A stretch of 64,000 bases of DNA from DASSQJ01 sp963773655 (GTDB lineage Bacteria; Actinomycetota; Actinomycetes; Actinomycetales; Dermatophilaceae). The position numbers and the translations under genes were made by a program. The stretch is from assembly GCA_963773655.1 (NCBI GenBank), contig CAVZBX010000005.1:558001-622000 (forward strand). The letters are read 5' to 3'. The notes under the pieces are model-generated. The model ran no database searches and was not told the origin of the DNA. It worked only from the letters and a program-made list of their open reading frames with translations. Positions 17,295 to 27,103 of this stretch are shown here, in pieces; position 1 is the first letter of the stretch, and every line of letters begins with the position of its first letter.

Positions 17295-17621
17295 CTACTC
17301 GTCGTGCTCCTGCGGTGGCAGGGCGGCGATGATCGGGTGGTCCTTGGGGATCATGCCGAGCTTGGCGGCACCGCCCGGGCTGCCGAGGTCGTCGAAGAAC
17401 TCGACGTTGGCCTTGTAGTACTCGGCCCACTGCTCGGGCACGTCGTCCTCGTAGTAGATCGCCTCGACCGGGCAGACCGGCTCGCAGGCACCGCAGTCCA
17501 CGCACTCGTCGGGGTGGATGTAGAGGCTGCGCTCGCCCTCGTAGATGCAGTCGACCGGGCACTCCTCGATGCAGGCCTTGTCCTTGAGGTCAACGCAGGG
17601 CTGCGCGATCACGTACGTCAT
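17295..17621 (-). CDS. fdxA: Seven-iron ferredoxin (3Fe-4S/4Fe-4S)
   Basis: 108 residues. Cysteines at 9, 17, 21, 25, 40, 43, 46 and 50 match the seven-iron ferredoxin pattern (CVDLKDKACIEECPVDC and CVDCGACEPVCP). By analogy Cys9, 17 and 50 hold the 3Fe-4S cluster, and Cys21, 40, 43 and 46 the 4Fe-4S cluster. An acidic C-terminal extension follows. The ATG at 17621 gives the family N-terminus MTYVIAQPCV. It lies exactly 7 nt after a TAGTAT -10 element, which suggests leaderless translation. dapC follows 4 nt downstream. Confidence 0.96.
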   Translation of the reverse strand: MTYVIAQPCVDLKDKACIEECPVDCIYEGERSLYIHPDECVDCGACEPVCPVEAIYYEDDVPEQWAEYYKANVEFFDDLGSPGGAAKLGMIPKDHPIIAALPPQEHDE

Positions 17622-17628
17622 GGCGCCC

Positions 17629-17635
17629 ATACTAT
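17629..17635. promoter_or_regulatory. Overlapping divergent -10 elements, both leaderless
   Basis: The 21 bp between the fdxA ATG (17621) and the GNAT ATG (17643) contain TACTAT on the + strand (17630-17635) and TAGTAT on the - strand (17634-17629), sharing five base pairs. Each hexamer ends exactly 7 nt before its start codon, the spacing expected when transcription begins at the A of ATG. No good -35 match was seen on either side. The promoter call is therefore inference from the -10 hexamers and the symmetry. Confidence 0.5.
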
Positions 17636-17642
17636 GCGCGCC

Positions 17643-18692
17643 ATGAGCGCTGACGAGCGGAGGCCGGGGCCTCCTCGACACGACCGCGCGGAGGGACCGC
17701 CGGCGGGTGTCCCGCAGGCAGGGACCCGCGTCGTCGTGCGCCACCGGCTGGCCTCGCCCGACCTGCGCACCGGCGCCCGCCTCACCGACGTCGTCGGTGA
17801 GCTCGTCGCCGTCGACGACGACGCCCTCGTCGTCTCCACCCGCGCCGGTGAGGTGCGCGTGGAGCGGGCCACGGTCGAGGTGGTGCGGGAGGTGCCGCCG
17901 CGGCCCTCCCGACGGGGCGCACCGCACCGGGCGCTGTCGACCGACGACCTGCAGCGGGTGATGGTCGGCGCCTGGCCGGCGATGGAGACCGCGCGGCTCG
18001 GGGACTGGGTGCTGCGCGCGTCGCAAGGGTTCACCAACCGGGCGAACTCGGTGGCGACCGTGGGCTCGCCGGGTCGCCCGCTCGACGCCGCCGTCGACGA
18101 GGTCGAGCGGTGGTACGCCCGGCGCGGGCTCGCCGCGAACCTCTGCGTCGCCGGCCCGGTGGGGTTCGAACCGGCGCTCGACCCGCTCGGGGCCGAGCTG
18201 CTCCACCGCGGGTACCGCCCGCGCGTCGCCACCCGCACCCTGACCGCCGCCACCGACGCCGTCCTCGCCTCGACCGCGGCCACTGCCGGCCCCGGCGTCG
18301 TCGTCAGCACGGGCGAGGGGCTCGACGACGCGTGGCTCGCGGCCTACCGGGGGTACCGCGACGTCGACGAGGTGGCGGCGCGCGCCGTGCTCCTCGGCTC
18401 CCCCGCGCAGGACCTCGCCACCGCCACCGACGGCGACGGCGCGGTGCTCGGCATCGGCCGGCTCGGCGTGGCCTCGGCGTGGGGTGGCGTCGCTGCGATG
18501 TGGGTGGCCCCGGCGACCCGTCGGCGGGGGGTCGGCGGCGCCGTGCTCGGCGCCCTGGCGTCACGGGCCCGCGCGCGCGGCATCCGCTCGCTGCACCTGC
18601 AGACCGACACCGACAACGCCCCCGCCCTGGCGCTCTACGCCAGGCACGGGTTCTCCCCCCACCACGACTACGTCAACCTCATCCGCCCCTGA
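17643..18692 (+). CDS. GNAT-family N-acetyltransferase (Rv0428c-like)
   Basis: 349 residues. An SH3-like beta region occupies about 28-85 (RVVVRHRLASPDLRTGARLT, then ELVAVDDDALVVSTRAGEVR). It is followed by ALSTDDLQRVMVGAWPAMET and a C-terminal GNAT fold. The acetyl-CoA loop is visible in VAPATRRRGVGGAVLGALAS, and LHLQTDTDNAPALALYARHG is the conserved end of the domain. The layout matches Rv0428c-type proteins, sometimes labelled N-acetylglutamate synthase, but the substrate is not provable here. The ATG at 17643 is preferred to 17634 because of the leaderless spacing. It diverges from fdxA. Confidence 0.82.
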   Translation: MSADERRPGPPRHDRAEGPPAGVPQAGTRVVVRHRLASPDLRTGARLTDVVGELVAVDDDALVVSTRAGEVRVERATVEVVREVPPRPSRRGAPHRALSTDDLQRVMVGAWPAMETARLGDWVLRASQGFTNRANSVATVGSPGRPLDAAVDEVERWYARRGLAANLCVAGPVGFEPALDPLGAELLHRGYRPRVATRTLTAATDAVLASTAATAGPGVVVSTGEGLDDAWLAAYRGYRDVDEVAARAVLLGSPAQDLATATDGDGAVLGIGRLGVASAWGGVAAMWVAPATRRRGVGGAVLGALASRARARGIRSLHLQTDTDNAPALALYARHGFSPHHDYVNLIRP

Positions 18693-18727
18693 GCCCGGCG
18701 TCCCGGACCGACCGACCCGTCGACCGG

Positions 18728-19756
18728 CTACCCGCCGGCGAGGGTGCGCTGACGCTGGGCCACGCCCAGCTCTCCGTACGGGTAGTCGCCGGCAGCGAGG
18801 TCGCTGGCCTCGTCGAGCGCGGCGTTCTCCTCGCTCGACAGCTCGAGTCCGGCGGCCCGCAGGTTGGTCTCCAGCTGCTGGGTCGTCCGCGCACCGATGA
18901 TGGTGGACGCCACGGCCGGGCGGTTGTTGACCCAGGCGAGCGCGACCTCGGCCATCGAGATGCCGCGACTGCCGGCGACGTGGTCCACCGCCTCGATCAC
19001 CCGCCAGGTCCGGTCGCTCCCTCGTCGGTCGTACGCCTCCATCCCCCGGCCGGGGTCCTCCCCGAGCCGTGTGCCGCCGGTGGGCCGCTCGTCGCGCCGG
19101 TACTTGCCGGAGAGCCAGCCGCCCCCGAGCGGGCTCCAGGGCAGCAGGCCCATGCCGACGTCGAGAGCCGCCGGGACGACCTCCCACTCGACCTCGCGGA
19201 CGATGAGGCTGTACTGCGGCTGCAGCGTCACCGGCTCACGCAGTCCCAGGGCGCGCGCGGTGAGCACCGCCTTGGTCAGCTGCCACCCCGTGAAGTTCGA
19301 CAGGCCGTAGTACCGGATCTTCCCGGCCGCGGCGAACCCGTCGAGCGTCCGCAGGGTCTCCTCCATCGGCGTCCACGGGTCGTACGCGTGGACCTGGTAC
19401 AGGTCGACGGCGTCGACACCCAACCGGCGCAGCGAGGCGTCGAGGGCGCGGGTCAGGTGCCGCGCCGACAGGCCGTTCCCGTTGGGGCCCGGGTCGGTGG
19501 CGAACCTGCCCTTGGTGGCGAGCACGACGCGCTCGGTCACGTCGCGCGGGCGCGCGGACAGCCATCGGCCGATGATCTCCTCGGACACCCCTGCCGAGTA
19601 CACGTCCGCGGTGTCCACCAGCGTGCCGCCCGCCTCGACGAACACGTCGAGCTGCTCGTGCGAGCCCGCCTCGTCGGTCTCGGCGCCGAACGTCATGGTG
19701 CCGAGGCACAGCTCGGACACCGCGCAGCCACTGCGGCCCAGCAGTCGGTAGCGCAT
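18728..19756 (-). CDS. Aldo/keto reductase
   Basis: 342 residues forming an NADPH-dependent (beta/alpha)8 barrel. Catalytic residues of the superfamily are visible: Asp and Tyr in TLVDTADVYSAGVSEE, Lys in VVLATKGRF and His in DLYQVHAYDP. Cofactor-binding regions are ASTIIGARTTQQLETNL near the C-terminus and LLPWSPLGGGWLSGK in the middle. It most resembles the group of oxidoreductases acting on small carbonyls. The substrate is unknown. It is a single gene 235 bp downstream of vanW, in the same direction. That gap contains no coding pattern that I could see. Confidence 0.93.
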   Translation of the reverse strand: MRYRLLGRSGCAVSELCLGTMTFGAETDEAGSHEQLDVFVEAGGTLVDTADVYSAGVSEEIIGRWLSARPRDVTERVVLATKGRFATDPGPNGNGLSARHLTRALDASLRRLGVDAVDLYQVHAYDPWTPMEETLRTLDGFAAAGKIRYYGLSNFTGWQLTKAVLTARALGLREPVTLQPQYSLIVREVEWEVVPAALDVGMGLLPWSPLGGGWLSGKYRRDERPTGGTRLGEDPGRGMEAYDRRGSDRTWRVIEAVDHVAGSRGISMAEVALAWVNNRPAVASTIIGARTTQQLETNLRAAGLELSSEENAALDEASDLAAGDYPYGELGVAQRQRTLAGG

Positions 19757-19991
19757 GCGTCCACCCTAGCCGTCGCCGCAGGCCCGTGGCCGGGCCGATC
19801 CGGGGATGTCCACCCACGCCCAGGAGGACCGAGCGCGCCCCTTCGCGCGAGCCTGCACGCAGAAGATCCCATGGCTCCCGGCACCTTCCCGGCGCGGTGG
19901 AAGCTCCTGCGTGAGCACCGGCCGCTGATCGCGACGCAGGCCCTGCGGGCCGAAGGGCACGGGGGAGAGCGGCTCGCGGTGACGGGTCCGG

Positions 19992-21725
19992 TCAGCCGCC
20001 CTGGTAGGTACAGGTGACGTCGTCCTCGGGGATGTACCGGGTCGTGAACGTCTGGGTCTGCACGACCTTCCCACCCTGCTTGAAGATCCGGCCGACGTCG
20101 ACGGCGAACCCCACGACCGGGTCCTGCGGGATGCACTCGGGGTCGTCGTCGTAGACCTTCTTCGGCTGGGTGACGTCGTAGCGTTCGCTCTTGGTGGCCT
20201 CGATGTCCCACTTCTTCTGGCCGTAGAAGTCGACCGTGATGGAGGTGCCGGTCGTCCTGACCTTGACGAGCACGCCGCCGTCGGTGGTGTTCGTCCACTT
20301 GTGGTGCAGGTCGGGGTAGGAGATCGTCGCCTCCCGGCCCTCGGGGTAGCGCGAGATGTAGTACGAGTGCGGCGTCCAGGCGTCGAGCTGCATCCCGGAG
20401 AAGAACGCGGCGTTGAACAGCGTCGTCGACAGCTGCGACAGGCCGCCGCCCCGCGCCTCGGCGGCCCGGCCGTTGCGGATGATCCCCGCCTCGACGTAGC
20501 CGCTCGCGGCGGTCGTCGTGTCGCCGAGCACGTCGTTGAGGCTGAACTGCTCCCCGGGGAGGACGTAGGTGCCGTCGACGGCCGCACCGCCCCGCTCGAT
20601 GTTCTCCACCCGTGTCTGGCAGCACGGGAAGTACGTGGTGAACGAGGAGATCTTCCCCTCGGGCAGGGTCGCCCGGACCTCCTCGGTCGTCCACTGTGGC
20701 TCGGTGGGCGAGGTCGTGACGGTGGCCGTGCGCTCCGTGCTCGAGATGGCCCGCCACACCTCCGTGGTGATCGACTCGTCGTCGAGGGCCCGGCCGGGCA
20801 CCGACTTCCGCACGGTGGGCTCGAGGCCGGAGAAGGTGACCGTGGCGTCGCGGGCGTCGCGCTCGACGTCCGCGTCCTCCGCGGCCTCGTGGACGACCGC
20901 GAGCAGCCGCTTCTCGTCCGGCCGGGGCGTGATCGTGCCGTTCTCGGCGGGCTCGAGCACGATCGCGGCCGCGTAGTCCTGCGGCTCGAGCGCGAACGAC
21001 TTCTCGCCCACCTCGACGGTCACCGGCCCGGAGACGGCGACCTCGGCGAACTCGGTGCGCACCCGCTCGAACTCGCTGGCCCGGACCTTCGGCGGGAGCG
21101 AGTCGGCCGCGACCTCGACCGTGCGCTCGGCCGGCCACTGGGCCCGCACGGCGTCGGCGGTGCCGGCGACGTCGAGCCTGCTGCCGGGCTTCGGCGCCGA
21201 GTACGCGACCTCGCCGTCGGCGACCGAGATCGAGCCCTCGGCCGGCTCGGCGTCCAGGGCCTCCCGGACCCCCTCGACGGCCGCGTCGAAGACCGCCCGG
21301 TCGATGCTGACGACCGCCGGCTCGGGCCCGCCGCCGGCGACGTGGTCCCACACGACGCGCGGGTCGAGGCTGAAGGTGGTGAGGCCGCGCGCGGTGGCCT
21401 CGGCGTCGACGGCGACGCCGAGCTCCGCCGGCTCCAGCTCGACCTCGCCCGCGCGGGACGAGAGCGTCACCGGCGCCTCGGCCACGTCGGCGAAGCCGGC
21501 GTCGAGGGTGGCGGCCGCCGCGTCGCGAGTCTGCCCGCCGACGTCGACGCCGGCCACCGTGGTCCCCCGCGGCACGCGGTCCCCGAACCACCAGGCGGCC
21601 CCGACGTAGGCGAGGCCGAGCACGAGCAGGAGCCCGACGACCACCAGGGGCCAGCGGCGCCGCCCGGGCGTGCCGTCCTCCCACGTGGGGTCGTCCCAGG
21701 TGGTGTCGAGCAGGTCGTGGCTCAT
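19992..21725 (-). CDS. VanW-family membrane-anchored protein with peptidoglycan-binding-like domain
   Basis: 577 residues. A short cytoplasmic N-terminus with repeated Trp-Asp/Glu is followed by one membrane helix (about 24-46). A region of about 50-330 is rich in beta strands and resembles the PG_binding_4/YoaR repeats that precede VanW domains. The VanW domain itself covers about 350-500, with SSFTTYFPCCQTRVENIERG and GLSQLSTTLFNAAFFSGMQL. The function of VanW proteins is not established, though they are cell-wall associated. The ATG overlaps the flavin reductase stop (ATGA), making it the last gene of the typA operon. Confidence 0.88.
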   Translation of the reverse strand: MSHDLLDTTWDDPTWEDGTPGRRRWPLVVVGLLLVLGLAYVGAAWWFGDRVPRGTTVAGVDVGGQTRDAAAATLDAGFADVAEAPVTLSSRAGEVELEPAELGVAVDAEATARGLTTFSLDPRVVWDHVAGGGPEPAVVSIDRAVFDAAVEGVREALDAEPAEGSISVADGEVAYSAPKPGSRLDVAGTADAVRAQWPAERTVEVAADSLPPKVRASEFERVRTEFAEVAVSGPVTVEVGEKSFALEPQDYAAAIVLEPAENGTITPRPDEKRLLAVVHEAAEDADVERDARDATVTFSGLEPTVRKSVPGRALDDESITTEVWRAISSTERTATVTTSPTEPQWTTEEVRATLPEGKISSFTTYFPCCQTRVENIERGGAAVDGTYVLPGEQFSLNDVLGDTTTAASGYVEAGIIRNGRAAEARGGGLSQLSTTLFNAAFFSGMQLDAWTPHSYYISRYPEGREATISYPDLHHKWTNTTDGGVLVKVRTTGTSITVDFYGQKKWDIEATKSERYDVTQPKKVYDDDPECIPQDPVVGFAVDVGRIFKQGGKVVQTQTFTTRYIPEDDVTCTYQGG

Positions 21726-22219
21726 TCCAGGCTCCCGTAGCCGCCGCGGAAGTGGACCAGTGCCGGGGGCACGGTCTCGGGCAGTCCTATGGTGAGCACC
21801 TCGCCGACGACGATGGCGTGGTCGCCCGCGGGGTGGACGTCGGTGGTGCGGACCTCGAGGTGCATCAGGGCGCCGTCGAGCAGCGCGACGCCGGTGCGCT
21901 CCCCGCGCCGGAAGGGCGTGCGGTCGAGCTGCCCGTGCAGCGGGCGGCCCCGGGTGGCGAACCAGTCGGACGCGGCCCGCTGGCCGGCGCCGAGCACGCT
22001 GACCCCCCAGAACCCGGCGTCGACGACGGCGTCGTGGAAGCGCGCCTCGGTCTCGACGCAGCAGAGGACGAGCAGCGGCTCCAGGGACACCGACGTGACC
22101 GTGTCGGCCGTCATCGCGTGGTCGTGCCCCGCGGCCACCGTGGTGACCACGCTGACCCCGCTGGCCACCCGCCCCATGGCCTGGCGGAAGAGGGCGGGGT
22201 CGAGCGGCTGGTGGCTCAC
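21722..22219 (-). CDS. Flavin reductase-like (FMN-binding) domain protein
   Basis: 165 residues of the flavin reductase split-barrel family. The start FRQAMGRVASGVSVVTTVAA and the middle MTADTVTSVSLEPLLVLCCV contain the conserved FMN phosphate-binding pattern (SGV.VVTT and T.....S.SL.P.L). Such proteins supply reduced flavin to partner monooxygenases. The GTG at 22219 overlaps the mshB stop (GTGA) and its stop overlaps the vanW start. No dedicated monooxygenase gene is adjacent, so its partner is not visible. Confidence 0.9.
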   Translation of the reverse strand: MSHQPLDPALFRQAMGRVASGVSVVTTVAAGHDHAMTADTVTSVSLEPLLVLCCVETEARFHDAVVDAGFWGVSVLGAGQRAASDWFATRGRPLHGQLDRTPFRRGERTGVALLDGALMHLEVRTTDVHPAGDHAIVVGEVLTIGLPETVPPALVHFRGGYGSLE

Positions 22220-23088
22220 GCTGCTCCTTCCGGGACGGGCCGGCCGGTCGCCGGGTCGAGCCGGGCGTACCCCTCCCGGCCCGAGAGCCGGAAGACGTAG
22301 CGGTTCGACAAGGCATACCATCCCTCGCCCACGACGACCTGCGTCTCGTGCTCCCGGAGCGCGCGTGTCCGCCGGCGCTCGGCCTCGGCGTCGACCACGG
22401 CCCGCATGACGACCTCGTCGGGAACGACGTTCCCGGCGTAGGGGTTGCCCTCCCCCGGCACGACCCAGCCCTCCCCGGCCGGCACGTGGGCGGCGAGCCA
22501 CTCGCGGTCCTGCGCCGCCCACGTCAGCGGCACGACGGCGCCCAGGAGCACCGGAGCCACCTCGCCCAGCCCGCCCACCGCCCGTCGGACGGCGTCGTGG
22601 GTGCGCACGTGGTCGGGATGGCCGTAGCCACCGCCCGCGTCGTAGGTGACCACGACGTCGGGCCCCACCCGCTCGACCACCTGGCGCACGGCGTCGGCGG
22701 CGACGTCGAGGGGCACGCCGGCGAAGGCGCGCGGGTCGGCAGCGGCCGCCGAGCCGGCCATCCCCGAGTCGCGGAACGCCGGTGGCGCGCCGGGGCCGTC
22801 GGCCCCGAGGAGGTGGTGGGTGACACCGAGCAGGTCCATCGCCCGCGCGAGCTCGTCCCGGCGGTGCGCCGCCAGCTCCTCGCCGCGGCCCTCGAGGTGC
22901 GCCAGCCCGGCCGGGATGACCTCGCCCTCCTCGCCCAGGGTGCACGTGAGCACGTGGACGTCGTCGCCCCGTGCGACGTGGTGGGCGATCGCGACCCCCG
23001 TCGTCAGGGTCTCGTCGTCCGGGTGGGCATGGACGAAGAGCAGCCGGGCCGGGCCCGCCGTGCGGACGCCGTCGAGCAGGGGCCTCAC
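22216..23088 (-). CDS. mshB: PIG-L deacetylase, probable GlcNAc-Ins deacetylase of mycothiol synthesis
   Basis: 290 residues, the usual MshB length. The zinc site is AHPDDE (21-26) with HPDH at 157-160 (GGGYGHPDHV). GDDVHVLTCTLGEEGEV and GLAHLEGRGEELAAHRRDEL also match the MshB subgroup rather than general PIG-L proteins. It would deacetylate GlcNAc-inositol in mycothiol synthesis. Its place between a peptide-binding protein and downstream genes of the typA operon is common in actinobacteria. The GTG start overlaps the upstream stop (GTGA). Confidence 0.88.
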   Translation of the reverse strand: MRPLLDGVRTAGPARLLFVHAHPDDETLTTGVAIAHHVARGDDVHVLTCTLGEEGEVIPAGLAHLEGRGEELAAHRRDELARAMDLLGVTHHLLGADGPGAPPAFRDSGMAGSAAAADPRAFAGVPLDVAADAVRQVVERVGPDVVVTYDAGGGYGHPDHVRTHDAVRRAVGGLGEVAPVLLGAVVPLTWAAQDREWLAAHVPAGEGWVVPGEGNPYAGNVVPDEVVMRAVVDAEAERRRTRALREHETQVVVGEGWYALSNRYVFRLSGREGYARLDPATGRPVPEGAA

Positions 23089-24932
23089 TCGGTGACCGCG
23101 ATGTCGGCCAGCTCGACGACTCCCCCGAGCACGGCGTTCGCCGAGAGGTTCCGCACGTCGGAGCCGGCGATGTACAGCGCCCGCCGCTCGGCGAGGCCGA
23201 TGTAGGCGCCCTTGGACAGCAGCGAGGCGTCGACCGCCCCCCACTCCTTCTCGCGATCGGCGGGGTCCGCGGTGGCCTCCGTCTCCGCCATCCAGGCGTT
23301 GAGCTCGCTGTCCTTCCAGTAGCCGTAGTCGCGCCCGGGACCGGCAGAGGTGACGTTGACCGTGCTGTCGAACAGCGGCGGCAGCACCGTCGAGCCCGAG
23401 GCCCAGGCCGGTGCCCAGTTCGACCAGAAGAGGTCGATGTCGCGGGCGGCGTCGGGGTCGCTGATCGTCGCGAAGTAGTCCTCGGTGATCGGCTCCGTGG
23501 TCGGCTCGAACCCGGCGTCCCGCCAACCGGCGACGAGCGCGGCCATCGCCTTGTCGGCCGTGGGCGTCGAGCGGTACGCCACGGTGAACTCCACCGGGGT
23601 GTCGACGCCCGCCGCCTCCAGCAGGGCGGCGGCCCGGGCGGCATCGCCGCGGTCGCCGGTGCCGATCGGGTCCTCGTCGTGCGCGGCCGGGAGGGACCGC
23701 GGCAGCAACGAGCGGCGCGGCTCGGCCGCGGTCGGGCCGCCGATGGCGGTGACGTACGCCTCCCGGTTGGTGGCCGCTGCCAGCGCCAGGCGGACCTTCT
23801 CGTCCGCGAAGACCTCGCTCCTCGTGTTGGGCACGAGGTAGTCGACGAGCCCGGTGAGCGGGTTGACCGACCGCTCGTCGAGGCTCTGCACCGCGGTGAT
23901 GTGCTGTTGGATGGCCGGCGGCGCGGAGCCGAGGGACACCGAGACCCTGCCGGTCTCGCCGTCGGCCATGACCTGCTGGGCCACGGCCTGCGGGGTCAGA
24001 CCCTCCTGGTAACGGATCTGGTCCGGGTAGGCCTTGCGCACCGGGTCGGTGGACTGCGACCAGCTCTCGTTGCGGACGAACAGCCCGCCGCGGCCCGGCT
24101 CCCAGGCGCCCTGCAGCGTGTACGGGCCGCAGGAGAACACGGCGTGGGTGCCGTCGCCGCCCTCGTCGGCCGACTCCTTGACCGGCCCGAACGCGGGCTG
24201 ACTCAGCATCTCGTTGAAGTCGGACAGCGCCCGGCTCAGCCGGAAGGTGATGCTCCGGCCGTCGCAGGCCACCGCCTCGTCGTACGCGCGCTGGCCCTTC
24301 TCGGCCGCCTTGCCGGTGGCGTACGGGCCGAGGTAGGTGCTCGTGCCGTCCTCCCGGCGGGGGATGTCGAGCACGGCCAGGGCGTCGGTGGGGCCCCCCG
24401 TGATCTCCGCGGTGGCGAAGGTCCGGGAGATGCCGTACGCCACGTCCTCGCAGGTCACCGGTGAACCGTCCTGCCAGCGCACGCCCTCGCGGAGGGTGAA
24501 GGTCCACGACCTCAGGTCCTCGCTGGGCGTCCCCGTGTCGGTGGCCAGGTCGCCGACCAGCCGCGACTGCTCGTCCGGGTCGGTGCTCGGCGCGTACGCC
24601 GTGAGGGTGCGCGCGAAGATCCGACCGGCGAAGGCCATGTCCTCGCGGGTGGCGATCCGCTGCGGGTCCCAGGACGTCACCGGTCCCAGGGAGAGGGCGT
24701 GCAGGGTCCCGCCGCGCGTGTCGACGCGGTCCCCGACCGCGGAGGTCGGCAGTGTCTCCTGCGACGCCACCGTCGCCTCACGGCTGTGCATCCAGGCGCC
24801 CGTGGCCGCGAGCACCGCGACGAGCAGCCCGCCGAGCACTGCAGTCCGCAGCGGCCGGAGCCGACGCCGGCGGCGCGAGGCGCGGCGGCCGGCCCGGCTC
24901 GTGGGGGCCGGGTGGGCGTCGTCCGGGGTCAC
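23085..24932 (-). CDS. Extracellular peptide-type ABC substrate-binding protein (SBP_bac_5), membrane-anchored
   Basis: About 615 residues. A basic N-terminus and one hydrophobic segment (about 30-50, TAVLGGLLVAVLAATGAWMH) without a lipobox Cys suggest an uncleaved anchor. The rest is a family 5 solute-binding fold: SWDPQRIATREDMAFAGRIF, WTFTLREGVRWQDGSPVTCE and VRLALAAATNREAYVTAIGG. It has no permease or ATPase next to it. The gene lies between typA (stop 24943) and mshB and overlaps mshB by 4 nt. The GTG at 24932 is chosen because earlier starts enter typA. A GTG at 24938 is also possible. Confidence 0.88.
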   Translation of the reverse strand: MTPDDAHPAPTSRAGRRASRRRRRLRPLRTAVLGGLLVAVLAATGAWMHSREATVASQETLPTSAVGDRVDTRGGTLHALSLGPVTSWDPQRIATREDMAFAGRIFARTLTAYAPSTDPDEQSRLVGDLATDTGTPSEDLRSWTFTLREGVRWQDGSPVTCEDVAYGISRTFATAEITGGPTDALAVLDIPRREDGTSTYLGPYATGKAAEKGQRAYDEAVACDGRSITFRLSRALSDFNEMLSQPAFGPVKESADEGGDGTHAVFSCGPYTLQGAWEPGRGGLFVRNESWSQSTDPVRKAYPDQIRYQEGLTPQAVAQQVMADGETGRVSVSLGSAPPAIQQHITAVQSLDERSVNPLTGLVDYLVPNTRSEVFADEKVRLALAAATNREAYVTAIGGPTAAEPRRSLLPRSLPAAHDEDPIGTGDRGDAARAAALLEAAGVDTPVEFTVAYRSTPTADKAMAALVAGWRDAGFEPTTEPITEDYFATISDPDAARDIDLFWSNWAPAWASGSTVLPPLFDSTVNVTSAGPGRDYGYWKDSELNAWMAETEATADPADREKEWGAVDASLLSKGAYIGLAERRALYIAGSDVRNLSANAVLGGVVELADIAVTE

Positions 24933-24942
24933 CGGCACCGGC

Positions 24943-26838
<1,896 letters not shown>

Positions 26839-27103
26839 ACCCTCCAGTCTCTCAGGATTCACCGTGCCGACCGAATCGGGGGTGAGAGCCCTTGTCAGGG
26901 GCCCGGAGCCGGGTCTCCGCGACAATCCTCCCCTTGGGTCTCAGTTGGGTAACCACTGGCGTCCGGCCGGTGCATCCGGCGCAAATGCCGTTATGGTCCC
27001 CGCTTATCCGGCCGACGGAGCCCTTCCCGGCGCCGTCAGCGGGCCCACCACGCGGCCGCCCGACCGGGCGACCCGAGAGATCGCACACCAACGAGGGACA
27101 AAC

